Positions 55,351 through 63,990 of a stretch of 64,000 bases of DNA are shown in pieces. The notes beneath the pieces were generated by a model that was given only the letters and a program-made list of their open reading frames with translations, was not told the DNA's origin and did not search any database. The stretch's first letter is position 1, and the number at the start of each line of letters is the position of its first letter. Made by a program: the position numbers and the translations under genes. The stretch is from Maniola hyperantus. Taxonomy: Eukaryota > Arthropoda > Insecta > Lepidoptera > Nymphalidae. The DNA lies in NCBI RefSeq assembly GCF_902806685.2, contig NC_048544.1, positions 14,099,341 to 14,163,340 on the forward strand, read 5' to 3'.

Positions 55351-55628
55351 AGCTGTGATATCCTAGTGGTTGAGACGTCCGCCTCCTAATCGGCGGTCGG
55401 AGGTTCGATCCCACGTACCTCTAACTTTTAAGTACCTAACGGTGAAAGAAAACATCGTGAGGAAACCTGCATGCCTGAGAGTTCTAGATAATGTTCTCAA
55501 AGGCGTGTGAAGTCTGCCAATCCGCACTTGGCCAGCGTGGTGGGCTATGGCCAAACCCTTCTCATACTGAGAGGAGATCCGTGCTCTGTAGTGAGCCGGA
55601 GATAGGTTTATCGTCATGATGATGATGT
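55351..55628 (+). mobile_element. SINE-1 copy
   Basis: AGCTGTGATATCCTAGTGG, AGGTTCGATCCC, and the GATGATGATG tail. About 30 bp of the tRNA-related part after the B box are missing. Confidence 0.7.
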
Positions 55629-55910
55629 GTGCACTGTCCCTGTCCTACGTAAACTTTTTGAAATAGACAACACACGCCACAGAGTATAATACAAAATATA
55701 GAAGTTATGCATGTATCGCCGCCATTTTGAATTTTTATTTTATATCATTTGGTACAAAACCGTCTCAAAACTCGATCAATGATATGATTGTAATAATATT
55801 ATGTATAAAAGTTACGTATAAATTATGTATTTTTTGCATAATTTTTGGCATGTCTTGTCGTCAATAAATAAGCGAAAACATTGTATTGTACACGATGGGA
55901 AATATATTGT
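55629..55910. other. Non-coding stretch
   Basis: Nothing recognised. Confidence 0.35.
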
Positions 55911-56131
55911 ACTAGCTTATGCTCGCGACTTGAACTACACAAAATTCTAACCCCTATTTTCACCCCATTAGGGGTTGAATTTTCAAAAATCCTTTCTTAG
56001 CGGATGCCTACGTCATAATAGCTATCTGCATGCCAAATTTCAGCCCAATCCGTCCAGCAGTTTGAGCTGTGCGTTGGTAGATCAGTCAGTCAGTCAGTCA
56101 GTCAGTCGCCTTTTCCTTTTATATATTTAGA
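55911..56131 (-). mobile_element. S5 copy
   Basis: ACTAGCTTATGCTCGCGACT to CCTTTTATATATTTAG; a long CAGTCAGTCAGTCAGTCAG run is present. Confidence 0.65.
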
Positions 56132-56204
56132 TGAATAAGGAAAAAGGTCTCGAGCGCCATGTTTTTGTAATTCAATATTAATTTTTGCTTGAGGCTTTAC
56201 CCAG

Positions 56205-56345
56205 TTTCATTTCAAGCCATCGCTGGCTCACTAACTGAACACGGGTTTTCTCTCAGAATGAGATGGTTGAGAAGGGTCCACCACCGTGCTGGCCAAGTGC
56301 GGTGTTGCAGACTACACACACCACATACAGCGGACGGGCACGTTT
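56205..56345 (-). mobile_element. SINE-1 relative, diverged
   Basis: TCAAGCCATCGCTGGCTCAC, CACGGGTTTTCTCTCAGAAT, TGCTGGCCAAGTGCGG. Only the 3' part aligns. Confidence 0.45.
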
Positions 56346-56589
56346 TCGTGCAGGAAAGAAACGCAGGATAGTAAAATAAAAAATCGATTAAGGTCGAATA
56401 TCGTTCTTTATCAGTCTGATATTTTGCAACAACTAAGCTACAATCAATTTGATCGATTAACATTCGCTGTCGTAATAATAAACGATATAATAGTATGAAA
56501 CCTAAATTTAACTCCGTACTGCTACTAAGAATTTCTTGACAATAACCCATTTTTTTGTGATCAGGAACTAAAGTCTGTGACCTCATAAT

Positions 56590-56735
56590 CCGCTGCGCGA
56601 TTGTGGGAGAATGACAACTCCAATGTCACGATCGCAATCACCTCTGATTGGTGGCTCGCCCACTATTGGCTACAATGCATTGTTGCAACAAGAATCACAC
56701 AAATTGAGCCAATCAGAACAATTGAGATTGTAATA
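56590..56735. repeat. S7 copy
   Basis: GCGCGATTGTGGGAGAATGA to ACAATTGAGATTGTAATAA. It ends some 85 bp before the next exon. Confidence 0.65.
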
Positions 56736-56823
56736 AAGATTTTACGAAATCGAACTACCGAAGTCGGATAATCTAGCCACCAGATAAAAGGTACTTAAGT
56801 TATAAAATATGCTTTGTCATCAG

Positions 56824-56956
56824 GATCGCCTGCAAGATGTGCCAGACAAGTCGTGGAACTGGTCGCCGACGTCGGAGCGCAGTCGCATCGACATCGCGCG
56901 GAGCTTCAACAAAGCCAACTGCGAGAGCCCGCCGTTCTGGGCACACAAGCGACTGG
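56824..56956 (+). CDS. Third coding exon, PH-domain (ARHGAP-like) protein
   Basis: Acceptor TCATCAG ends at 56823; donor GTAAGG starts 56957. 44 codons plus one base: DRLQDVPDKSWNWSP, SERSRIDIARSFNK, ESPPFWAHKRL. Joins in phase 0 from exon 2 and splits a Gly codon with exon 4. The aromatic WNW and FWAHKRL motifs suggest a conserved short linear segment, but I cannot name a domain. Two decayed tandem copies follow (57020-57134 and 57187-57299). Confidence 0.75.
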
Positions 56957-57019
56957 GTAAGGACCTTATATCTTAGAACTTCTTATGTAGTAAAGCTTCT
57001 GTACAAGGAAATCGTATCT

Positions 57020-57134
57020 AAGGCTTCTACAAAGACATTGACTGAGGACTGGTCGTACGTATCGCGTCGGAATGAAGTCGTGGCGACATCGCGCAACTGT
57101 GGATGCCCGCTCTTCTGGGCACATAAATGACTGG
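57020..57134 (+). pseudogene. Decayed tandem copy 2 of exon 3
   Basis: GACTGGTCGTACGTATCGCG, GTGGCGACATCGCGCAACTG and CTCTTCTGGGCACATAAATG align with exon 3. An Arg codon has become TGA (57128), and small gaps break the frame. A donor-like GTATGT still follows at 57135. Confidence 0.8.
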
Positions 57135-57186
57135 GTATGTGGTATGGAACCTTCTGTTCTACACCTTTTACTAAGGCTCCTATATA

Positions 57187-57299
57187 GATCGCAATCGTGT
57201 CTTGTAACTGGTCGCACGTCGGAGCGTAGTCGCAGCGACATCATGCGGAATTTCTACTAAACCGTGAGAGCCCGCCGTTTTGGGCACACAAGCGCCTGG
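57187..57299 (+). pseudogene. Decayed tandem copy 3 of exon 3
   Basis: Starts GATCGCAATCGTGTC with a deletion, then AACTGGTCGCACGTCGGAGC, and is close at the end (CCGCCGTTTTGGGCACACAA, GCGCCTGG) with GTAAGG donor retained at 57300. Small deletions and in-frame stops prevent a full-length translation. Spaced about 165 bp from copy 2, which is about 178 bp from exon 3. Confidence 0.85.
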
Positions 57300-57309
57300 G
57301 TAAGGACTT

Positions 57310-57395
57310 TCTCTGTACCTTCAAGTCAAGAGTGAATAGGCATCTTCTAGGTAAGTGCGCTCCATCTTAGGCTGCATCATCACTTGCCACCAGGG
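57310..57395. repeat. Repeat edge shared with 53158 and 29680
   Basis: GAGTGAATAGGCATCTTCTA and GGCTGCATCATCACTTGCCA. Confidence 0.45.
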
Positions 57396-57571
57396 GCCCT
57401 ACCGCGGATGTTTGACAACTACAATGTCACGATCGCAATCATCTCTGATTGGTTAATGCTCACTCACTATTGGCCACAATGCATTGTTGCAAAAAGAATC
57501 GCACAAATTCAGCCAATCAGAACAATTGAGATTGTAATAATGATTGATGCAGGTTTTAGACAATCGCCCTA
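57396..57571. repeat. S7 copy
   Basis: CCGCGGATGTTTGACAACTA to TTTTAGACAATCGCCCTACT. Confidence 0.65.
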
Positions 57572-57711
57572 CTGGTCTGATTGCAGCCAAGAGTTAGTCT
57601 ATTAATTGTTTTTTATCGGATAGATACCTATAGAGCATATTTTATTATGTTCGATTAACTACAGAGGTGTATGATGATTGTATGATGCATTGCTTTAGTT
57701 TATCATCTTTT

Positions 57712-57738
57712 TCTTCTTCTTCTTCTTCTTCTTCTTCT
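57712..57738. repeat. (TTC)n microsatellite
   Basis: About nine TTC units directly before an S5 copy. Confidence 0.85.
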
Positions 57739-57948
57739 AAATATATAAAACGAAAAGGTGTGTAACTGACTGACTGACTGATCTACCAACGCACAGTTCA
57801 AACTACTGGACGGATCGGGCGACCAATAGCTATTATGACGTAGACATCCGCTAAGAAAGGGTTTTTGAAAATTCAACCCTTCAGGGGTTGAAATAGGGGT
57901 TTGAAATTTGTGTAGTAAACGCGGACGAAGTCGCGGGCATAAGCTAGT
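57737..57948 (+). mobile_element. S5 copy
   Basis: CTAAATATATAAAACGAAAA to CGGGCATAAGCTAGT. Confidence 0.65.
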
Positions 57949-58192
57949 AAATTATAATAATCATTATTGCATCGGACATGCATCAATACCACGCAAGTAT
58001 GCGAAATTGCCTTACGGAATATCTGACATGAAGAAACACTGAAAAATGCGCAAATAAACAGCCCTTGGCAATTTTCATCCGCGTTTCACGCTTTGCAGAA
58101 CGCTTTCAGGTATCAACGGAACTGGCCCTCCCCCTAATTGTCCACTTACGCAAGTCTACGCTAGTTTATTGGTCCGCTAGTTTATATATCTT

Positions 58193-58405
58193 ACTAGCTT
58201 ATGCCCCCGACTTCGTCCGCGTGGACTACACAAATTTCAAACCCCTATTTCACCCCCATAGGGGTTGAATTTTCTAAAATCCTTTCTTAGCGGATGCCTA
58301 CGTCATAATAGCTATCTGCATGCCAAATTTCAGCCCGATCCGTCCAGTAGTTTGAGCTGTGCGTTGATAGATCAGTCAGTCACTTTTTCCTTTTATATAT
58401 TTAGA
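58193..58405 (-). mobile_element. S5 copy
   Basis: ACTAGCTTATGCCCCCGACT to CCTTTTATATATTTAG. Confidence 0.65.
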
Positions 58406-58406
58406 T

Positions 58407-58740
58407 TTAAAACAGCGAGAAGTCGGCGAGCTTACGGCGGTAATCGAGACTTTGAAGTTTTGCCAGTAAAGAAAAGTTTTCGCCTATGAGTCTCCTAGCT
58501 CGACGATCAACGGCATCTACGATTATTTTGTTGAGGACTGTCCTATTCATCCTCGTTAGCCACAGACCACCACCTATAGACGCCTTATAGCCGATAGCCA
58601 AGCTTAGGCAGTTACTTAGCATAAAAGTCGACCCACGCCCGTTCGGTACCCTCATTCCGCACATTGTTACGTGATTTTTGAGTCCACCAATCACAACAAA
58701 GCATTCTCCCCTGTCCCCCGCCAACATATTACGATTTTGT
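58407..58740 (-). mobile_element. LINE reverse-transcriptase ORF fragment
   Basis: The minus frame reads GYKASIGGGLWLTRMNRTVL, DAVDRRARRLIG and LQSLDYRRKLADFSLF. A VDxRAxRLIG ... L-SLxxRRKxADLSLF pattern is usual near the C-terminus of CR1/Jockey-type LINE proteins. It is cut at 58405 by the S5 copy and lacks catalytic motifs. Confidence 0.6.
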
Positions 58741-59127
58741 TTTCATGTAAAACCTTTATAAACACACTAGAAGTGCAGTTAAATATTAACCACGACGCGC
58801 AGCGGCTTATCGAGAGTTTTACCTTTTATAATAAACTAATTGCAACATTAACTTGATTAGGGCGCAATTGCTATTGCAACCACTCAATCAAAATAGCGAC
58901 CTATACACAAAAAAACATTTAATAGCCGGTCGAGTCTTGCGTCGGAACGAGACTAGCCTAAAAACCACCAACCACCCGTATTTATACCATCGACTCTTAA
59001 GATGGCCTCTTCGCAAAACGTCACGTGACTTCATTCACAATACAAATGCGATAACACCTTCTATATGCGTACTCTTGAGGTTGAACTATATAAGCTTAAA
59101 TAATTATTAGCTCTCTTAACTTTCCAG
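58741..59127. other. Non-coding stretch before exon 4
   Basis: Nothing recognised apart from the CTTTCCAG acceptor at the end. Confidence 0.4.
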
Positions 59128-59339
59128 GTGGATCAACAGAAAACCTCCTCACAGCCGCCCGTCGCCCGAACCACCTCCAGCTACCACCTTCTTCATCGGG
59201 AGACAGTCTAGATGTGGAGGTCAGGGAGCGGGAGCCAGGAGCCAAGAAAGAGAGGAAGTCCAGATCCATGGTCGCGCCCAAACAGAAACCCAGGCCGCCT
59301 GTGGTGCCTCAGAGAGTGTTGATACATCCACCTATAGAA
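59128..59339 (+). CDS. Fourth coding exon, PH-domain (ARHGAP-like) protein
   Basis: Acceptor CTTTCCAG ends at 59127; donor GTAAGT starts 59340. The first two bases complete a Gly codon from exon 3; 71 codons in all. It reads GSTENLLTAARRPN, SSSGDSLDVEV, then basic GAKKERKSRSM and proline-rich QKPRPPVVPQRV and HPPIE. It ends in phase 0, leading directly into the PH domain. Likely a flexible basic linker with another possible SH3 ligand (KPRPPVVP). An S5 copy starts 9 nt after the donor. Confidence 0.75.
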
Positions 59340-59348
59340 GTAAGTTAT

Positions 59349-59524
59349 CTAAATATATAAAAGGAAAAGGTGACTGACTGACTAACTGACTGACTGACTG
59401 AATAATCGACTGACTGATCTATCAACGCACAGCTCAAACTACTGGACGGATCGGGCTGAAATTTGGCATGCAGATAGCTATTATGCCGTAGGCATCCGCT
59501 AAGAAAGGATTTTTGAAAATTCAA
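59349..59524 (+). mobile_element. S5 copy, 3'-truncated
   Basis: CTAAATATATAAAAGGAAAA, extra GACTGACT units, then stops in GAAAATTCAA where the next MITE starts. Confidence 0.65.
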
Positions 59525-59528
59525 TCTG

Positions 59529-59889
59529 TATCAAAGTGTAACCAGAACGCTAGCAAAACTTAGCGTAATTGTAATACTACCTAAACACAAACCAATATTG
59601 CCTCATTTTGTAGTGATTTAGTATCTTTCAAACCCGCAATGTATAGTGCACAAAACTCGGGTCAATGCCCCGAGTACGACGCGGCATTGACTCCGAGTGG
59701 CCTACTTACGCAACGTTCGTTAACCTCTAGCGTCAGTCAGATGTTTTATTTACAATATATATCGTGAACTTTTACAAAACATAGGGTTTTTTAACTTATT
59801 TTTTGCTTTTTTTTGTGGTATCATACCAGTAATCATCAGTACTATCACATAGGTCTTCGTCTTTGCTAGCGTTCTGGTTACATCCTGTA
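59529..59889. mobile_element. MITE family I
   Basis: GTAACCAGAACGCTAGCAAA and its mirror TTTGCTAGCGTTCTGGTTAC bound about 360 bp of non-coding sequence. A lone end occurs at 38708. Confidence 0.8.
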
Positions 59890-59970
59890 TATACTTAGTA
59901 AAAAAAAAGATTGAGTGCCGTGGTAGAAATTCGGTCAGGAAAACACGCTGATTAATATTGGTGTATTAAA

Positions 59971-60361
59971 AGCTGTGATAGCCTAGTGGTTAGGACGTCC
60001 GCCTTCTAATCGGAGGTCGGGAGTTCGATCCCGGGGACGCACCTCTAACTTTTCAGAGTTATGTGCGTTTTAAGTAATTAAATATCACTTGCTTTAACGG
60101 CGAAGGAAAAAATCATGAGGAAACCTGCATGCCTGAGAGTTCTCCATAATGTTCTCAAAGGTGTGTGAAGTCTACCAATCCGCACATGGCCAGCATGGTA
60201 GACTATGGCCAAAACCCTTTTTTTTTATTATACATATATTGCGAATCTGGGTAAACAGTGGAGATGTTACAAAAACAAGAAGATACAGCCCTTCCCACTC
60301 TGAGAGGAGACCCGTGCTTTGTAGTTAGCCAGTGATGGGTTGATCATGATGATGATGATGA
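59971..60361 (+). mobile_element. SINE-1 copy ending at the PH exon acceptor
   Basis: AGCTGTGATAGCCTAGTGG to the GATCATGATGATGATGATG tail. A 73-bp LINE fragment is nested at 60218-60290. The SINE tail stops about 15 nt before exon 5. Confidence 0.8.
60218..60290 (-). mobile_element. Nested LINE 3' end
   Basis: T9 at its left then ATTGCGAATCTGGGTAAACA and AGTGGAGATGTTAC: the reverse of the 28140-28232 end. CCCTT is found on both sides, a likely short target duplication. Confidence 0.65.
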
Positions 60362-60375
60362 GTATGTACTTCCAG

Positions 60376-60522
60376 GCGCCGGTGATCTTCGAAGGGCCGA
60401 TGAAGCGCACCAAGTTTATGGAGGGAGGGAAGAAGAGTAAGAAGAACTGGACCGACTGCTACATGATCCTCACGCCTACCAAGCTGGTGTTCTACAAGGA
60501 TCAGCGGAGCTACGACGCGACC
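60376..60522 (+). CDS. Fifth coding exon: PH domain, first half
   Basis: Acceptor ACTTCCAG ends 60375; donor GTATGT starts 60523. 49 codons, phase 0 at both ends. It opens APVIFEGPMKRTKF, then GGKKSKKNWTDCYM and LVFYKDQRSYDAT. The G-x-MKRTK, KK-KKNW and LVFYKD order matches the first three strands of PH domains; the RTK...GKK...KNW pattern is closest to ARHGAP9/12/15/27 (GxLxRTK...GKxxRKxW). PH domains of this kind bind phosphoinositide membranes. Confident for PH, moderate for the ARHGAP assignment. The acceptor has a weak pyrimidine tract because a SINE ends 15 nt upstream. Confidence 0.85.
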
Positions 60523-60579
60523 GTATGTACAACAGTACATAAACTTTTACGAAGTGCTTTTGAACAGTTATAATTTTTA

Positions 60580-60670
60580 AAAAACCCGGCCAAGTGCGAG
60601 TCATGCTCGCGTTCCGTACTTCTGTCGTATTTTTTCGACATTATGCACGATAAATCAAAAACTATTAGGT
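60580..60670 (-). repeat. R450 fragment
   Basis: AAACCCGGCCAAGTGCGAGT, GTATTTTTTCGACATTATGC. Confidence 0.6.
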
Positions 60671-60812
60671 ATGCCTAAAAATATAAAAATCAGGCACGTC
60701 CTTCGCACTCGCCAATAGTTTCGTCACGAAAGTTTATATGGGTTAAACTTCCTTACAAACGCTTCCTGAAAGAGTAATGCTTAAAGTTCTCTTGTGCTAC
60801 CTAGTAAGCTAA

Positions 60813-61016
60813 TGATATTGATTCTGAGCACAACTGCATTATTTTCTTATTAACGTGATATGAATTGGTCAGAGACAGTTTGACAGTTTCAATTCAGAGC
60901 TGTCAAACCTCGTGACTAGACGTAGCGTGCACTAAAATTTAGATTCTTTAAATGTAAAATTCATGTTCTGTCCTTTTTTAGCAATATTAAAAAGACAAGA
61001 GAATCTGCGCCAATGT
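60813..61016. mobile_element. MITE family E copy ending 25 nt before exon 6
   Basis: GATATTGATTCTGAGCACAA to AGAATCTGCGCCAATG. It is shorter than the 36064 copy. Confidence 0.6.
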
Positions 61017-61041
61017 TCACATAAATGCCCGTCTTTTGCAG

Positions 61042-61154
61042 AGATTACCCAAACCAAACAACACGCCGCCGAGTCCAACGGCGCCGCGTGCTGAGCTGGA
61101 ACTACCGCTCCTTAACGCGCACGTTGTGCAGTGCATACAGCAACACACTAGAAG
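61042..61154 (+). CDS. Sixth coding exon: PH domain, middle
   Basis: Acceptor CTTTTGCAG ends 61041; donor GTGAGT starts 61155. 37 codons plus two bases; RLPKPNNTPPSPTAPRAELE then LPLLNAHVVQCIQQHTR. The proline-rich start is a loop insert between PH strands, as seen in ARHGAP relatives; ELELPLLNAHV fits the following strand. Phase 0 to phase 2. Confidence 0.75.
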
Positions 61155-61532
61155 GTGAGTCATTCCCTCTTAATACTCCTATACATCTACTACTACAAGC
61201 ACGCTGGACTTGCTGTTGTCGCCCTGTTTTCGCAGCAACTTCTCTTCTCTACGTCTACATAGTACAAAATAAAGTCGCTTCCCGCTGTCTGTATGTATGA
61301 ACGCGTAAATCTTTTAAACTACGCAGCGGATTTTAGTGCGGTTTTCACCAACAGATAGAGTAATTCAAGAGGAAGGTTTATAGGTATATAGTTAAGTCTC
61401 AAAAAATTAGAGATCCTAGAGAAATAGATATAAAGTGATTTATATTTGAAAATATTGAGCTTGCTGCGCTCGCGCTTTTATTTTGCATTCCATGCCGTTT
61501 GCCCCGGTACCCCGTCAAGTCAGGCAATCCGC

Positions 61533-61893
61533 AATGGTACTGATTCTGAGCACACCAAAATTTTAGAGTATTCGCATCCTCTTCTTACTAACGTAATATG
61601 AAAAGGACAGGCACAGTTTTTACAGTTTTAAATTTAATTTAGAGTTGTCAAACCTCGTGACTTGGACTTCGCCAGTCGCGAGCCTATTGTTTAAATTTTT
61701 TTTTTAAAGAATATTAGCCATGTTAAATGACTAATATTCCCCTTTCCTCTCCAACTAAGCGTCAGGCTTGTGCTAGGAGTAGGTACGATAATAGTGCAAC
61801 GGGCGGGGTTTGAACCGTCGACCTTTCGGTTTTCAGTCCACTCCTTTACCGGTTGAGCTATTGAGGCTTTTTTAAGAAGAGAATCGGCGCTAG
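61533..61893. mobile_element. MITE family E copy split by a SINE-2
   Basis: AATGGTACTGATTCTGAGCA to GAATCGGCGCTAGTA. Interrupted at 61697-61869 by a reverse SINE-2. Confidence 0.65.
61697..61869 (-). mobile_element. SINE-2 copy nested in MITE E
   Basis: The reverse complement starts at GCCTCAATAGCTCAACCGG and has the GGTCGACGGTTCAAACCCC B box. Confidence 0.75.
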
Positions 61894-62085
61894 TATTTTT
61901 TTCTCATGAGAGAATTCGGTTAAAAATTTACCCAGAGCGAGAATATGAATTGAAACTCATAAATCAAGTGCCACTTATGGTAAGTCAAGATTCTACCACC
62001 GCCGACCGGTTCGGAATGAAGATTCTACTGAGACGAGCCACAATCAATGAACTTTAACTTCTACAACCGCGCGTAAAGTTTTTTT

Positions 62086-62249
62086 TAAAAGAATATTAGC
62101 CAATGATGATGACTAATATTCCACTTTCCCCTCCAACTAAGCGTCAAGCTTGTGCTATTTGTAGGTACGACAATAGTGCAACGGGTGGTTTGAACCGGCG
62201 ACCTTTCGGTTTTCAGTCCGCTCCTCTAACCGTTGAGCTATTGAGGCTT
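62086..62249 (-). mobile_element. SINE-2 copy
   Basis: Reverse: CCTCAATAGCTCAACGG (right end) to GAATATTAGTCATCATCATT (left end). CATCATCATT replaces the usual CATTTAACATG. Confidence 0.7.
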
Positions 62250-62256
62250 GATGTAA

Positions 62257-62554
62257 CACTGGCACCGATTCTAAGCACAACCTAATTTAAGAGTATTCGC
62301 ACCCTCTTCTTACTATTGTAATATGAAAAGGACAGAAGCAGTTTGACATTTCTAAATTTAGATTTTTAGATGGTAAAACCCGTGATTTTAGCACGCACTC
62401 GCGAACCTACTGTTTAAATTTGTATTGTGCACTAAAATTAAGAGTCTTTAAATGTGAAAGTCATGTTCCGTTCCTTTTTTAGCATTAGTAAAAAGAAAAG
62501 GATGCAGATACTTTAAATTTAGTTTAGAGAGAGACTAGAGAATCGGGGCCACTG
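62257..62554. mobile_element. MITE family E, full copy, 29 nt before exon 7
   Basis: CACTGGCACCGATTCTAAG and GAGAATCGGGGCCACTG are imperfect inverted ends. Interior as at 36064. Confidence 0.7.
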
Positions 62555-62583
62555 TTTATAAAATGATTTGTGTTCGCCGACAG

Positions 62584-62698
62584 GTTCATGCGTTCTCTGT
62601 TGCTGACGGTGGAGCACGACCAATACTTGCTTCAGGACTTCACGGAAGAAGGTGCCATACGACTGCTGAAATGCATACAGAATGTCATATACAAACTT
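62584..62698 (+). CDS. Seventh coding exon: PH domain, last part (gene continues off window)
   Basis: Acceptor GCCGACAG ends 62583; donor GTGAGT starts 62699. One base completes an Arg codon, then 38 codons ending in phase 0: FMRSLLLTVEHDQYLLQDF, TEEGAIRLLKCIQNVIYKL. The LLLTVEHDQYLLQ pattern fits the final strands of PH domains and the helix EEGAIRLLKCIQNVI matches the C-terminal helix; the usual Trp of that helix appears as Leu. Residues 636-673 of the joined product. Any RhoGAP domain would be in exons to the right. Confidence 0.8.
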
Positions 62699-62776
62699 GT
62701 GAGTACTAAGTTATGATCTTTAAAATTTTTATTTATTTTTATTTTTATTTTATAGACTTAATGAAAAGTGAACATC

Positions 62777-63168
62777 TTAGAGCCCTTGCCCACGGCGACT
62801 TTTTGTAGCGATACAGTAGCGATGCTGTCGCGCGTCCGCATCGATACAGTCGCGAAGCGGTCGCTAGCTGTGTGCCCTCGCCCACGGTCTCAGATTCAGT
62901 CGCGATGCAAACGCGATATTGTCGCGCTTCTGTGTCGATGCAAACGAGAAAAAATGTTGCACTGATGCTCGGTTCTCTATTCACGCGCCACCCTCCCTCC
63001 GTTCTTCCCCCGATGTCATCCGACAAAGTCGCGCGTTTGCATCGATACAGTCGCGATGCAGTAGCACGTTGCAAATGCGACTAACACGCGTTAGTAGTGA
63101 TGCTGGCGTGCGTTTAGTAAACGCGCGACAGCATCGCTACAAAAAGTCGCCGTGGGCGAGGGCTCTTA
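62777..63168. mobile_element. MITE family J, GC-rich, long inverted ends
   Basis: AGAGCCCTTGCCCACGGCGA and its mirror CGCCGTGGGCGAGGGCTCT, with arms of about 40 bp including CTTTTTGTAGCGAT. Inside are many CGATACAGTCGCG-type repeats. The ~390-bp body is non-coding. It lies 78 nt after exon 7. Confidence 0.75.
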
Positions 63169-63681
63169 CACCACACTTTTAGACCAAAACACTAGAAAAC
63201 ACTGAGACTGGTGTTTGCAGTTTGCAGCCCAAATAGACCGTATAGTCTGTGCTCTAGGGCTGACAGAGATTATCGACCTTACATTTGCTTACACGATTTA
63301 TAGATTTTTATTTAACTTATATCTATTTATTTCATTTTCTACTTAAATGTCCGTACCTTAAAGGAAAGGAAGATTTTTTTAGTACTGTAACGTATAATTA
63401 AATAATAATTTATCTTTTTACAGAAACTTTATTTTGCAAACATACATTAAAACAACAACAAAAAACTATATATAGTATATACATACAGAAAAACTTATCA
63501 CTAAAAAATTTATATTTACAAAAAATATACGCCGTCCAAATGGTCATTTATGGGCATTGTGCCCAAAACATACATAGGTACCTACTTACTAATTTGTAAA
63601 TTTTGAAAAAGTATTTTTTTTTAATTTGTCGTTTTTAAATTACCTACTTTATTAGTACCTATATACTTAGTACTTTATTAG
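63169..63681. other. Non-coding stretch
   Basis: AT-rich, nothing recognised. Confidence 0.4.
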
Positions 63682-63840
63682 TACGCAACAGGTTGAAATG
63701 GAAATCGGTGTATGAGGCGGGGGGACGCCCCGCACACCCGCACGTCACCCGCGCTCGCCCGCACCGGGTTAGCGCGGGGGCTGTGCGGGTGTACGGGGTG
63801 TTCCCTCCCCTAATGCCATCTCGACCTGTCGCATACTGTA
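63682..63840. mobile_element. GC-rich MITE, full copy
   Basis: TACGCAACAGGTTGAAATGG to ATCTCGACCTGTCGCATACT; same family as 13169. The centre has GCACACCCGCACGTCACCCG. Confidence 0.7.
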
Positions 63841-63864
63841 GTTTCATAGTTTAAATAAATAAAC

Positions 63865-63990
63865 AAATAAAATAAAAATCTTTTTTATTCGTATAAACTT
63901 TTACAAGCACTTACGAATAGTCGGATGCATCTCCCACTGGTTCGGAATGCCTTTCCTACCGAGAAGAATACTAAGTTAAGAATACTAATG
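63865..63990 (-). repeat. LINE 3' end, reverse
   Basis: TTTTTTATTCGTATAAACTT, CAAGCACTTACGAATAGTCG, CCACTGGTTCGGAATGCC: the reverse of 29525-29637. Confidence 0.55.

Noticed and set aside
58853..59110. 85-residue frame before exon 4
   Set aside because: No domain, no splice logic, and it ends before the exon acceptor.
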